A stretch of DNA of 64,000 nt from an uncultured Alphaproteobacteria bacterium. Its GTDB lineage: Bacteria > Pseudomonadota > Alphaproteobacteria > UBA11222. The stretch covers positions 284,131-348,130 of the forward strand of contig CAMYID010000013.1 in assembly GCA_947258435.1 (NCBI GenBank). Direction: 5' to 3'. Of the stretch, positions 1-8,080 are shown piece by piece (position 1 is the stretch's first letter; every line of letters starts with the position of its first letter). Position numbers and translations under genes: made by a program. A model generated the notes under the pieces. That model worked only from the letters and a program-made list of their open reading frames with translations. It was not told the origin of the DNA and searched no databases.

Positions 1-1167
1 TTTGGGTTTGGGCTCCTACACGACACTATACTCTATCCCGATTTCTCTTACGCAACGTTCGGCGTTTCCACCATCTTTTCCACATTGAAGTTTGGTGATT
101 GGGCAATGTTTTTGGAAGCAAAGTTCGCTGAAGAAGCTCGGTTTAGCGGTACAAGCTTTGGTAACTGGGCCTGGTTTGCTGGTGCCCGTTTTGGCGAAGA
201 TGCGTGGTTCAGGAACGCGCATTTTAATGATAGTGCCCAGTTTGAATCCGTATTTTTTGAGGGGTTAGCCTCGTTTTCGGAGGCAATTTTTGATGGCAAT
301 GCCTCGTTTGGAAAGGCAACTTTTGGCAGCGTAACCTCGTTTGAGAAGGCAACTTTTGGTGGCAATGCCACGTTCACCGGGGCAGCTTTTGGCGATAAGG
401 CAAGCTTTATGAACGCGAATTTTGGCCGTCTTGCTGCTTTTGAGGCCGGTGGCGCGGATGAAAGACGGGGCCTGTTCCGGGGAATCGATTTTCAGCAAGC
501 TGAATTTCACGGGCCTGTAAATTTTGAAAATCGACGGTTTACATCAGCGACTTCTTTCGAACAGGCCGTCTTTCACGATATCGCGCAATTCCATGGCTGC
601 ACCTTTCATCAGGATATGTCGTTTCATCAGACGGATTTTTTAAAGAAAAAAGGAAAAAATGACGGTGAGACAGCAAAGTTGGAGCGCGCTTACCGTACCC
701 TGAAGCTTGCCATGGAAAATCTGCGGGCGCGGAATGAGGAGGCACGGTTTTTTGCGCTGGAGATGGAGTGTCACCGGCAGCTTGGGGATGTGCCCCGGTT
801 AGAACGGGCATTTGCGTCCCTTTACAAACAGGTTTCAGAGTATGGCCAGTCAATCAGTCGTCCGTTGGTTTATCTTTTCGTTTCCCTCGGAGCATTTGCA
901 CTGCTCTATTGGATAACAGGCATGCTTACCAACCCATGGCTATTGCTGGTTCAAGGACAATTCCTATACGACTTGGCTATTCTGACGCTGGAACAGCTTG
1001 TAAAGCCGTTCAGTGTATGGACCCGGTCATCTTCAAGCGCACAATTATCACTTGTGAAGAGCAATCCGCTTCTTGTCCCGATTTTTGCCTCATTTCAGTC
1101 TGCGTTCAACTTGTCCCTCATCGCTGTCTTCCTGCTCGCGCTCAGGCGGCGGTTCAAGATGGATTGA
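1..1167 (+). CDS. Pentapeptide-like repeat protein with C-terminal membrane segments (5' partial)
   Basis: The frame is open from the first base of the window, so the true start lies upstream. A TTG at 85 is not a convincing start because the repeat array already runs before it. Nucleotides 58-453 encode twelve tandem 11-residue units with Phe at positions 1 and 7 (consensus FGxxAxFxxAx). A further block around 490-640 keeps the same 6/5 Phe spacing. After a Lys-rich linker and a probable helical stretch, the C-terminal third has hydrophobic segments (about nt 860-930 and 1090-1140) ending in an Arg/Lys-rich tail, so it is probably anchored in the inner membrane. Phe-centred repeats of this type resemble the pentapeptide-repeat beta-solenoid families (the Pentapeptide_3 type); the function is unknown. 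Base composition is visibly more AT-rich than the next genes, which may reflect transfer. Confidence 0.75.
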   Translation, partial: FGFGLLHDTILYPDFSYATFGVSTIFSTLKFGDWAMFLEAKFAEEARFSGTSFGNWAWFAGARFGEDAWFRNAHFNDSAQFESVFFEGLASFSEAIFDGNASFGKATFGSVTSFEKATFGGNATFTGAAFGDKASFMNANFGRLAAFEAGGADERRGLFRGIDFQQAEFHGPVNFENRRFTSATSFEQAVFHDIAQFHGCTFHQDMSFHQTDFLKKKGKNDGETAKLERAYRTLKLAMENLRARNEEARFFALEMECHRQLGDVPRLERAFASLYKQVSEYGQSISRPLVYLFVSLGAFALLYWITGMLTNPWLLLVQGQFLYDLAILTLEQLVKPFSVWTRSSSSAQLSLVKSNPLLVPIFASFQSAFNLSLIAVFLLALRRRFKMD

Positions 1168-1287
1168 GGCGCGGCAAGGGCGGATCGTTGCGGATTTGCA
1201 TTCCAAAATGCCGTAAATCCGCTACCATATGCAAAACGCTTAAAATGATAACAATCATCGCGATGATCAGCGAATGGGAGATGCGGC

Positions 1288-2478
1288 ATGCCAGGACCTT
1301 TGGACGGATTGAGAATTATCGACGCGACCAGCATCGTGTCAGGGCCTTTTGCGACCAGTATTCTTGGCGATCAGGGTGCTGACATCATCAAGGTGGAACA
1401 GCCCGGAATCGGCGATCTGGTGCGTTATCTGGGGCTGATGCGCAATAATGTCAGCTCGGTCTTTGCGGTGCTGAACCGGTCGAAACGCTCGATCGAGGTG
1501 AATGTCGCCTCCGATGAGGGGCGCGAGGTGATTTACGATCTGGTGCGCAAGGCGGATGGCTTCATTCAGAATTACCGCCCCGGCGTCGCCGAACGGATGG
1601 GCATCGGTTATGAGCAGCTACGCGCGATCAATCCTGATCTTGTCTATGTCTCGATCAGCGGGTTCGGCGATAGCGGGCCTTATGTGGACAAGCGCGTCTA
1701 TGACCCGATCGTGCAGGCGATCACCGGCTATACCGATGTGCAGGGCGATCCCAAGACCGGGCGGCCCGAAATCATCCGCACCATCATTTGCGACAAGCTG
1801 ACCTCACTGACCGCGGCGCAGGCAATGACCGCGGGGCTGCTTGCCAAGGAACGCGGGCAGGGCGGGCAGCATGTGAAGCTGTCGATGCTTGATGCCTCGC
1901 TACAGTTCTTGTGGTCCGATGCGATGGCGAACTTCATCTATGTCGGCGAGGAAAAGGCCGGTCGGCCCAACCTGTCCGATCTTTACCGGGTGTTCGAGAC
2001 GCAGGATGGCTATATCACGAGCCTTGTCTCGTCGGATTCCGAATGGGAAGGCTTCTGCAAGGCGATGAAGCGCGAGGATCTGCTGAAAGACGAACGCTTT
2101 GCCCAGGTGACCGAGCGCAGCCGCAATGGCGTCGAATTATGGGATATCGTCGAGGCGGAATACCGCAAATATTCAAGTGCCGAGCTGATGCAGCTGCTTG
2201 AGGAAAATGATGTGCCCTGCGGTATCGTCAACCGCCGCGACAAGGTGCATGAGGATCCGCAGGTGATCGAGCAGGGCTCGCTGCTGGAAATCGAACATCC
2301 GCATGCCGGGGTGGTGATGCGTTCGCCCCGCCCGGCGGCGCGGTTCGGTACCGACGATGTGGATATCGCGCGGCATTCGCCCTTGCTCGGCGAACATACC
2401 GACGAGGTGCTGCGCGATATCGGCAAAAGCGATGATGACATCGCCCGGCTGCGCGAAGCGGGCGCGATCGGCAAGTAG
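1288..2478 (+). CDS. CaiB/BaiF family III CoA-transferase
   Basis: The 396-residue protein matches formyl-CoA transferase/alpha-methylacyl-CoA racemase relatives end to end. It opens with the family signature GLRIIDAT...GPFAT and continues with LGDQGADIIKVEQP. The catalytic Asp that forms the acyl anhydride/CoA thioester is seen at D169 in the IICDKLTSLTA motif, at the same number as in the family reference enzymes. Such enzymes move CoA between carboxylic acids; the substrate cannot be read from sequence. The start is supported by GGGAG at 1276-1280, seven bases before ATG. It stands alone, between the repeat protein and an oppositely oriented DUF454 gene, so context does not reveal the pathway. 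Confidence 0.88.
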   Translation: MPGPLDGLRIIDATSIVSGPFATSILGDQGADIIKVEQPGIGDLVRYLGLMRNNVSSVFAVLNRSKRSIEVNVASDEGREVIYDLVRKADGFIQNYRPGVAERMGIGYEQLRAINPDLVYVSISGFGDSGPYVDKRVYDPIVQAITGYTDVQGDPKTGRPEIIRTIICDKLTSLTAAQAMTAGLLAKERGQGGQHVKLSMLDASLQFLWSDAMANFIYVGEEKAGRPNLSDLYRVFETQDGYITSLVSSDSEWEGFCKAMKREDLLKDERFAQVTERSRNGVELWDIVEAEYRKYSSAELMQLLEENDVPCGIVNRRDKVHEDPQVIEQGSLLEIEHPHAGVVMRSPRPAARFGTDDVDIARHSPLLGEHTDEVLRDIGKSDDDIARLREAGAIGK

Positions 2479-2535
2479 CGCACGACCTGCGAAGCCCGGA
2501 CCCCGGACAGGCGGCGCGTTGCGTGCCGCCTGCCG

Positions 2536-3006
2536 CTAAAGCGGTGATGAGCGGTCCGGCGGGGCAGGGCGGCTGACGATATAAAGGGCGACGCAGACAA
2601 GCGTGCCGGCGGTCAGCGCCACCGCAATCGCAGGTGCGCCGGTAAACAGGCCAAGCCAGGCAAGACTGCCTCCCATCATCAGCACAGCCAGCCATTTGGC
2701 GCGGGTCGGGATGGCGCCATAGCTTTCCCAGTCGCGCACAAACGGGCCGAAAACCCGGTGTTTGCGGATCCAGTTGCCGAAACGTGGCGAGCTGCGCGAA
2801 AAGGCCCATAGCGCGATCAGCAGGAAAATCGTCGTCGGCATCACCGGCAGCGCCACGCCGACCGCCGCCGCGCCCACCGCGACCCAGCCAAGCGCAAGAA
2901 ATGCGGGCCGCGCCAGCGGGTTGACCGCCGTTATCGGGGAATCGGTGGTGGCGTTTTGCGGTGACGCGTCAAGCGGGTGCGGATCGCGGGGCGGTGAAAC
3001 GTCCAA
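2536..3006 (-). CDS. DUF454 (YbaN-like) inner-membrane protein
   Basis: A 156-residue protein with the DUF454 core: a first membrane hairpin, then the conserved LPVMPTTIFLLIALWAFSRSS segment and an RHRVFGPFVRDW-type cytoplasmic stretch, then two more hydrophobic helices. The N-terminal ~35 residues are polar and poorly conserved, so the true start could be slightly internal. The family is widespread in proteobacteria and sits in the inner membrane, but its biochemical role is not established. It converges on the CoA-transferase gene, with under 60 bases between the stops, and shows no operon partner. Confidence 0.8.
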   Translation of the reverse strand: MDVSPPRDPHPLDASPQNATTDSPITAVNPLARPAFLALGWVAVGAAAVGVALPVMPTTIFLLIALWAFSRSSPRFGNWIRKHRVFGPFVRDWESYGAIPTRAKWLAVLMMGGSLAWLGLFTGAPAIAVALTAGTLVCVALYIVSRPAPPDRSSPL

Positions 3007-3353
3007 TTTCTCAATCCAGCCTGTCAGTCATGCCCGTCGGGCGGTCCGGTCAAGTGCGGTGTGGCGCGCGCAACGGCCAATAAACGCCCATTTCCTGAAT
3101 TTCGCCCTACCTCCCAGCATATAGGCCCTGGCGGGGGCAATGCGAGGCCGATCTGTGACAGGTTGCGGGATAATTTGCCGCGCCGGCGGGGCGGGCGGTG
3201 CAATATTTCCGGTTTACGGGCAGAAAAAGGCGGGCAATAGTTGCTTTCGCGGCACTTCTTTGGCATGTTCCGCGCGAATTATAGAGGGGCAGGACCGTAG
3301 GTGTGTAATAACGGTCCATAATCTCTAGAACGGAATCCTCAGGGGAAATTTCA
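3007..3353. other. Intergenic stretch before hppA
   Basis: No credible gene. It lies between the divergent DUF454 and hppA genes, so it must hold promoters for both. A -10-like TATAGA is at 3280-3285, without a well-spaced -35. Closer to hppA is a perfect inverted repeat, listed separately. The rest is GC-rich and featureless to my eye. Confidence 0.5.
3292..3317 (+). promoter_or_regulatory. Inverted repeat in the hppA leader
   Basis: GGACCGT (3292-3298) and ACGGTCC (3311-3317) are perfect 7-base arms around a 12-base spacer, ending 36 bases before the hppA ATG. There is no T tract, so a transcription terminator is unlikely. An operator or an mRNA leader hairpin is possible. Confidence 0.4.
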
Positions 3354-5468
3354 ATGACCACAGCACTTTGGCTTGTCATCGGGTGCGGCTTGCTGGCCGT
3401 CCTTTATGGCATCCTCGCAAGCCGGTCGATTCTCGCAGCCGATGCGGGAAGCGAGCGGATGCAGGAAATCGCAACCGCAATTCAGGAAGGCGCCAGCGCC
3501 TATCTGAGCCGACAGTATCGCACCATCGCCATGGTTGGCGTTGTGATCTTTGCGATCGTCTGGTTCCTGCTGGGCATGAAAGTGGCTATCGGCTTTGCCG
3601 TCGGCGCGGTACTTTCGGGCGCGGCAGGCTTTATCGGCATGCTGATTTCGGTGCGCGCCAATGTGCGCACGACCCAGGCGGCGAGCGAAAGCCTTGGCGC
3701 GGGTCTGTCGATTGCGTTCCGTTCGGGCGCGGTGACCGGCATGCTGGTGGCGGGCCTTGCGCTTTTGTCGGTGGCTGTGTATTTCGGCATTCTGACCGGA
3801 CCGATGGGGCTGGATGCCGGTGACCGGCAGGTGATCGACGCGCTTGTCGCGCTCGGTTTCGGTGCGTCGCTGATTTCCATCTTCGCCCGTCTTGGCGGCG
3901 GCATCTTCACCAAGGGTGCCGATGTCGGCGGCGATCTTGTCGGCAAGGTCGAAGCCGGTATCCCCGAAGACGATCCCCGTAACCCCGCGACCATCGCCGA
4001 TAATGTGGGCGATAATGTGGGTGACTGCGCGGGCATGGCGGCTGACCTGTTCGAAACCTATGCGGTGACGGTCGTGGCGACCATGGTGCTGGCCTCGATC
4101 TTCTTCACCGAAGGGCTGCAGAGCGCGCTGATGCTGCTGCCGCTTGCCATTGGCGCCGTATGCATCGTGACCTCGATCATCGGCACCTTCTTTGTGCGTC
4201 TGGGCGCGAGCGAAAGCATTATGGGCGCGCTTTACAAGGGCTTTATCGCCTCGGCGGTTCTGTCGCTTATCGCGCTATATCCGCTGATCGATCAGTTCGT
4301 TGGCATGGATACCGAAATCGTTAGCGGCGCGCAGGCCTTCACAGGCTTTGATCTGTTCCTGTGCGGAGTGGCGGGCCTTGTGGTAACCGGGCTGATCATC
4401 TGGATCACCGAATATTACACGGGCACGAGCTATCGTCCGGTGCGCAGCGTGGCCTCCGCCTCGGTAACCGGGCATGGCACCAACGTCATCCAGGGGCTGG
4501 CTGTTTCGCTTGAAGCCACCGCACTTCCCGCACTTGTGATTGTTGCGGGCATCATCGTCACCTATACGCTGGCCGGTCTGTTCGGGATCGCCATTGCGGT
4601 GACAACGATGCTGGCGCTGGCGGGCATGGTTGTGGCGCTCGATGCGTTCGGTCCTGTGACCGACAATGCCGGCGGCATTGCCGAGATGGCCGAGCTTGAC
4701 GAAGGCGTGCGCAAGACGACCGACGCGCTGGATGCGGTCGGCAATACGACAAAGGCGGTGACCAAGGGCTATGCCATCGGTTCGGCCGGTCTTGGCGCGC
4801 TGGTGCTGTTTGCGGCCTATACAGAAGATCTCAAATTCTTCATGTCCAATCCTGAACAGTTCCCTGCCTTCGCGGGCGTGACGCTCGATTTCTCGCTTGC
4901 CAATCCCTATGTGGTGGTCGGGCTGTTCATCGGCGGTCTGCTGCCCTATCTGTTCGGGGCGATGGGCATGATGGCCGTGGGCCGTGCAGGCGGTGCGATC
5001 GTTGAGGAAGTGCGGCGTCAGTTCCGCGAGATGCCGGGCATCATGGAGCGGACACAGAAGCCGGACTATACGGCGGCTGTTGACCTGCTGACCAAGGCGG
5101 CGATCAAGGAAATGATCATCCCGTCCATGCTTCCGGTTCTGTCGCCGATCGTGCTCTATTTCGCGATCGACGCGATTGCCGGGCAATCGGCCGCGCTGAG
5201 CGCCCTTGGCGCGATGCTGCTGGGTGTGATCGTGACCGGGCTGTTCCTGGCCCTGTCGATGACTGCGGGCGGTGGTGCCTGGGACAACGCCAAGAAGTAT
5301 ATCGAAGACGGCAATCATGGCGGCAAGGGCTCCGAAGCCCATAAGGCGGCCGTGACCGGTGATACGGTTGGCGATCCCTATAAGGATACAGCCGGTCCGG
5401 CGGTGAACCCGATGATCAAGATCACGAACATCGTGGCGCTGCTGCTGCTGGCGGTGCTGGCGCATTAA
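3354..5468 (+). CDS. hppA: K+-independent proton-translocating membrane pyrophosphatase
   Basis: The 704-residue polytopic protein (about 16 membrane helices expected) hydrolyses pyrophosphate to pump ions across the inner membrane. The substrate-binding block is intact around residues 185-225: [13 protein letters not shown], then an acidic [20 protein letters not shown] stretch. A second acidic site is seen near the C terminus ([15 protein letters not shown]...[11 protein letters not shown]). Residue 467 lies in GNTTKA. Lys at this position, rather than Ala, marks the potassium-independent H+-pumping class. It is a single-gene unit with a clear terminator after it. The start ATG is preceded by AGGGGAAA. 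Confidence 0.95.
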   Translation: MTTALWLVIGCGLLAVLYGILASRSILAADAGSERMQEIATAIQEGASAYLSRQYRTIAMVGVVIFAIVWFLLGMKVAIGFAVGAVLSGAAGFIGMLISVRANVRTTQAASESLGAGLSIAFRSGAVTGMLVAGLALLSVAVYFGILTGPMGLDAGDRQVIDALVALGFGASLISIFARLGGGIFTKGADVGGDLVGKVEAGIPEDDPRNPATIADNVGDNVGDCAGMAADLFETYAVTVVATMVLASIFFTEGLQSALMLLPLAIGAVCIVTSIIGTFFVRLGASESIMGALYKGFIASAVLSLIALYPLIDQFVGMDTEIVSGAQAFTGFDLFLCGVAGLVVTGLIIWITEYYTGTSYRPVRSVASASVTGHGTNVIQGLAVSLEATALPALVIVAGIIVTYTLAGLFGIAIAVTTMLALAGMVVALDAFGPVTDNAGGIAEMAELDEGVRKTTDALDAVGNTTKAVTKGYAIGSAGLGALVLFAAYTEDLKFFMSNPEQFPAFAGVTLDFSLANPYVVVGLFIGGLLPYLFGAMGMMAVGRAGGAIVEEVRRQFREMPGIMERTQKPDYTAAVDLLTKAAIKEMIIPSMLPVLSPIVLYFAIDAIAGQSAALSALGAMLLGVIVTGLFLALSMTAGGGAWDNAKKYIEDGNHGGKGSEAHKAAVTGDTVGDPYKDTAGPAVNPMIKITNIVALLLLAVLAH

Positions 5469-5496
5469 ACGAACGGGCGACAACGCCTGAAAGAAA

Positions 5497-5525
5497 AGGC
5501 CGCCTCAACCGGGGCGGCCTTTTTT
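5497..5525 (+). terminator. Rho-independent terminator of hppA
   Basis: The arms AGGCCGCC (5497-5504) and GGCGGCCT (5513-5520) form a perfect 8-bp stem with an 8-base loop, followed at once by TTTTT. It lies 28 bases after the hppA stop. Confidence 0.9.
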
Positions 5526-5627
5526 GTTTCCCGGTTGGCGGGGACGTCTGACATGTTTTACGGCGCGCCAAGCCTTGCTGAATGGCTCAGGCTGGCCCGG
5601 GCGCGGGGAAAAGGTGTCTGGCGGCCT

Positions 5628-6152
5628 TCAGGAGCCCGGGCCGCCGCCCGCGCCGCCCGATGCGCCGCTGAAGCGGCCAAAATTGCCGAACATCTGCTCA
5701 AGGAAGGTCAGCTCGCGCCCACGCGTCGGTGTCTCGCGCTCGGTGAAGGCGACAATCCGCCCGTCCGCCAGGCTGTAGCGGCGCAGATCGGCGACATTGC
5801 CGTTCTGGTCGAACTCCACAGCCACAATGGTGCGCGACAGAAGCTCGGGGTCAAAAAACGCCTCCCGCCGCTGGGTCGTGGAGACATAGTACCAGATATC
5901 TGTATCGAAGGTGGCGATGGTCGAGGGCGTGCCCAGCATGTCCGAGACAGACTGCCGGTTATCGACACCCGCCTTGACGCCTGCAAGAACCGCTTCATCG
6001 GGCACATAGCCGCGCACTTCGATTGTCGGGCTGCATGCGCCAAGCAGCAGGGTCAGCGCCGTGCCGGCCAGAAATCTGCGCCTGCGTGCCGGCCTGGAAG
6101 GGGCCGCGGCCCGCGGTAAATTTTCAAACCGGAAATAGTCTGGATAATACAT
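5628..6152 (-). CDS. bamE: BamE/SmpA/OmlA-family outer-membrane lipoprotein
   Basis: A 174-residue lipoprotein with an unusually long pre-sequence: a basic RPARRRR patch, a hydrophobic core and the lipobox LLGAC with the acylated Cys at residue 40. The mature domain has the SmpA/OmlA features: the VDNRQSVSDMLGTPS segment, the following DIWYYVS strand and a short EFDQNGNV hairpin. BamE stabilises the BamABCDE complex that inserts beta-barrel proteins. In alphaproteobacteria it commonly stands divergently next to the cytochrome bc1 chaperone and DUF177 genes, as here. The last ~20 residues are a Gly/Ser-rich tail absent from the enterobacterial protein. The start at 6152 is the ATG furthest upstream; a shorter pre-sequence is possible. 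Confidence 0.85.
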   Translation of the reverse strand: MYYPDYFRFENLPRAAAPSRPARRRRFLAGTALTLLLGACSPTIEVRGYVPDEAVLAGVKAGVDNRQSVSDMLGTPSTIATFDTDIWYYVSTTQRREAFFDPELLSRTIVAVEFDQNGNVADLRRYSLADGRIVAFTERETPTRGRELTFLEQMFGNFGRFSGASGGAGGGPGS

Positions 6153-6255
6153 AGTGCTTCACCTAACCTGCGCGGATTCAGAGTGCAAGTAACCGTTCAT
6201 TTTCCGACTCTGCTTATAACCGATATTCTCGCTCCCATGCGCAGGTAATCAACCG

Positions 6256-6825
6256 ATGTTCTTCCGCAAGTTTTTCCGCCAGAAGCGCCATGAAACCGCG
6301 TCCCACAAGCTGTATCTCAAATTGGTGGCACAGTCGCGCATGCAGGGCTTTTACGCCTCGGGCGGGGTGCCCGATACGGTGGATGGGCGGTTCGACCTGA
6401 TTGCGTTGCACACATTTCTGATTGTCCGACGGTTAAGCGGGGCGAATGCGAGTGAAAAAGAGCATGAGCTGGCGCAGGTCCTGTTCGATCTGATGTTTGC
6501 CGATATGGACCGCAATCTGCGCGAGATGGGGGTGGGGGACCTTGGGGTCGGGCGAAAAGTCCGCGATATGGTGAGCGCCTTTTATGGGCGCGCGGAAGCC
6601 TATGAAAAGGCCTTGCAAGCAACTGCGCAAGATGCTGCGGATGACAGGAAGAAGGTGCTTGCCGCCGCCTTGCGCCGGAATTTGTATCGTGACGCAAACC
6701 CCGATGATCAGCAACTCGCAAAGATGGCGGGCTATGTGCAAAAGCAGGTCGGTCTGCTCGATGAACTGACGGGTGACGTGCTGTTAAGTGGTGAAATCCG
6801 GTTTCATCCCGCACCATTTCAGTAA
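6256..6825 (+). CDS. Ubiquinol-cytochrome c chaperone (CBP3/UQCC1 family)
   Basis: This 189-residue soluble protein carries the Ubiq_cyt_C_chap domain. Recognisable blocks are KLYLKLVAQSRMQGFY near the N terminus, VDGRFDLIALHTFLIVRRL, and LFDLMFADMDRNLREMGVGDL with the VGRKVRDMVSAFYGR helix after it. The mitochondrial homologue CBP3 helps newly made cytochrome b enter the bc1 complex; the bacterial members are presumed to do the same. It lies divergent from bamE and 68 bases before DUF177, the standard alphaproteobacterial order. Confidence 0.88.
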   Translation: MFFRKFFRQKRHETASHKLYLKLVAQSRMQGFYASGGVPDTVDGRFDLIALHTFLIVRRLSGANASEKEHELAQVLFDLMFADMDRNLREMGVGDLGVGRKVRDMVSAFYGRAEAYEKALQATAQDAADDRKKVLAAALRRNLYRDANPDDQQLAKMAGYVQKQVGLLDELTGDVLLSGEIRFHPAPFQ

Positions 6826-6858
6826 CCGGGTGGTTTCAGTTTGCGTGAAAGGCATTAA

Positions 6859-6910
6859 ATGAAGGACAGGCTGGCAATAAAGGACAGGCTGCCATGAAGG
6901 ACGGGCTGGT
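6859..6910 (+). repeat. Three tandem 17-18-bp repeats across the DUF177 start
   Basis: Near-identical units begin at 6859, 6877 and 6894, each reading roughly ATGAAGGACAGGCTG(G)C. The third copy contains the DUF177 ATG. The second copy has ATA in place of ATG. The first ATG opens a 12-codon frame whose TGA (6895-6897) overlaps the DUF177 ATG (6894-6896). The AAAGGA inside copy 2 serves as its ribosome-binding site. Confidence 0.85.
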
Positions 6911-7469
6911 TTTTCACAGAGAAATTTCGACAACGAATCTGACCCGCGAAGGGCGGCAGCTCAGCTTCACGGCCAGTGAAACCGAATGCAACGAGATTGC
7001 CGCGTTCCTGGGCATCAGCGCCTTGCAATCCCTGTCCGCAAGCCTGGCGGTCAGACGCTGGCGCAGGCAGGGGGTTGCGGTCGAGGGGGTTCTGCATGCC
7101 ACGGCCATACAGGAATGTGTTGTGACGCTGGCCCCGGTTGAAGAGGCTATCGAAGAACCCCTATCGCTGCGCTTTGATTTACGGGACGCCCGTCAGCGCG
7201 CACGCCGTGCAGCGCCGGATAAGGAGGTTTTTGTCGATCCCGAAGCCGCGGATCCGCCGGAATTGTTTGACGGGCCGGGCCTTGATCTTGGCCCCTATCT
7301 TGTGGAGTTTCTTGCCATGGCGCTGAATCCCTATCCCAGGGCGGCCGGGGCGGAACTTGCGCAGCGGGAATTTCCGGCGCAGGGGCAGGACACCGCTGGA
7401 AGCGGCGACGGGACGAAAGACAATCCCTTTCACATATTGCGTAATCTGAAAAAGGATAGCGCAAAATAA
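6894..7469 (+). CDS. yceD: DUF177 (YceD-family) protein
   Basis: The 191-residue protein has the DUF177 signature: an N-terminal strand pattern, a central region, and the conserved C-terminal DLGPYLVEFLAMALNPYPR segment. YceD family members are linked to 23S rRNA processing/accumulation in plants and bacteria and are typically encoded beside rpmF or plsX. The ATG at 6894 is preceded by AAAGGACA and matches the family start. It follows the bc1 chaperone gene. The next gene, rpmF, faces it from the opposite strand rather than following it. Confidence 0.85.
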   Translation: MKDGLVFHREISTTNLTREGRQLSFTASETECNEIAAFLGISALQSLSASLAVRRWRRQGVAVEGVLHATAIQECVVTLAPVEEAIEEPLSLRFDLRDARQRARRAAPDKEVFVDPEAADPPELFDGPGLDLGPYLVEFLAMALNPYPRAAGAELAQREFPAQGQDTAGSGDGTKDNPFHILRNLKKDSAK

Positions 7470-7471
7470 AA

Positions 7472-7500
7472 CACGGCATGTCCGGTGGGCACATGCCGTG
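7472..7500 (-). terminator. Terminator of rpmF (minus strand)
   Basis: The perfect 10-bp arms CACGGCATGT (7472-7481) and ACATGCCGTG (7491-7500) flank a 9-base loop. Read on the minus strand the stem is followed by TTTTATTTT, so it terminates rpmF. It may also stop yceD transcripts from the other side, although no T tract exists in that direction. Confidence 0.8.
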
Positions 7501-7550
7501 AAAACCCGTGTTGCCCGATCGGGGCGCCCGGCAAGTCCGGGCGGACCCGC

Positions 7551-7736
7551 TTAATAATCGTCTTTGGGTTCAAGAACCTGACGGCCACGATACATACCGC
7601 TTTTCAGGTCGATGTGATGCGGACGCACCAGCTCACCCGAATCCGGGCTTTCCTGATACACAGCGGATTTCACACTATCGTGAGCCCGGCGGTTGCCGCG
7701 TTTTGCACGCGTTACTTTCTTGCGTGGGACTGCCAT
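7551..7736 (-). CDS. rpmF: 50S ribosomal protein L32
   Basis: The 61-residue basic protein begins [19 protein letters not shown] after the initiator Met, the L32 signature, and continues with the [18 protein letters not shown] block. It has no cysteines, so it is the zinc-free form common in alphaproteobacteria. It is oriented against its neighbours: in many bacteria yceD-rpmF-plsX are co-directional, while here rpmF is inverted between yceD and plsX with its own terminator at 7472-7500. Confidence 0.95.
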   Translation of the reverse strand: MAVPRKKVTRAKRGNRRAHDSVKSAVYQESPDSGELVRPHHIDLKSGMYRGRQVLEPKDDY

Positions 7737-8080
7737 GAGAGGCCCCTTAATTCAAATTTGACATTTCGGTATAGTGAATCGCCGACCGCAAGAAGGTGGT
7801 GGCGATTGCCAGCTAGCCGCGGAAACTAGTGGCGTGCCTGTTCGCTGTCAAGGGCGCAATCCCGTGCCCTTCCGCAAACCGGAGGCAAGGCTGGTCGCAG
7901 GTCGCCACATGCTGCTAGACTATCGAATCACTTGGTTTTTCTGTGCGCTTTCGCTAAGCCTTGCGACGGCATGCGGCCAGGGGAGCAGGGCGCTTGTGTA
8001 ATTGGGTCTGTGTAGTGCGGCAAAGGCCCGGAAATAAAGAAAAATCCGTCAGCAAGACGGCGAAGGAAAGACAGACCCGT
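7737..8080. other. Intergenic stretch between rpmF and plsX
   Basis: This divergent region must hold the rpmF promoter; CTATACC read on the minus strand near 7768-7775 is a weak -10 candidate. It contains one possible 30-codon gene, listed separately. No other feature is visible. Confidence 0.4.
7909..8001 (+). CDS. Candidate 30-residue micro-lipoprotein
   Basis: An ATG at 7909 opens 30 codons ending at TAA 7999-8001. The product has two charged residues near its start, a hydrophobic core (ITWFFCALSLSLATA) and a Cys at position 22, followed by GQGSRALV. This resembles a very short lipoprotein, although the -3 residue is Ala rather than the usual Leu. An AGG lies 8-10 bases upstream. There is no homology evidence, and chance is a fair alternative. 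Confidence 0.25.
   Translation: MLLDYRITWFFCALSLSLATACGQGSRALV

Noticed and set aside
4275..5483. 402-codon open frame antisense to hppA
   Set aside because: It is fully inside a strongly supported gene, its composition is the complement of hppA codons, and it has no motif or ribosome-binding site.
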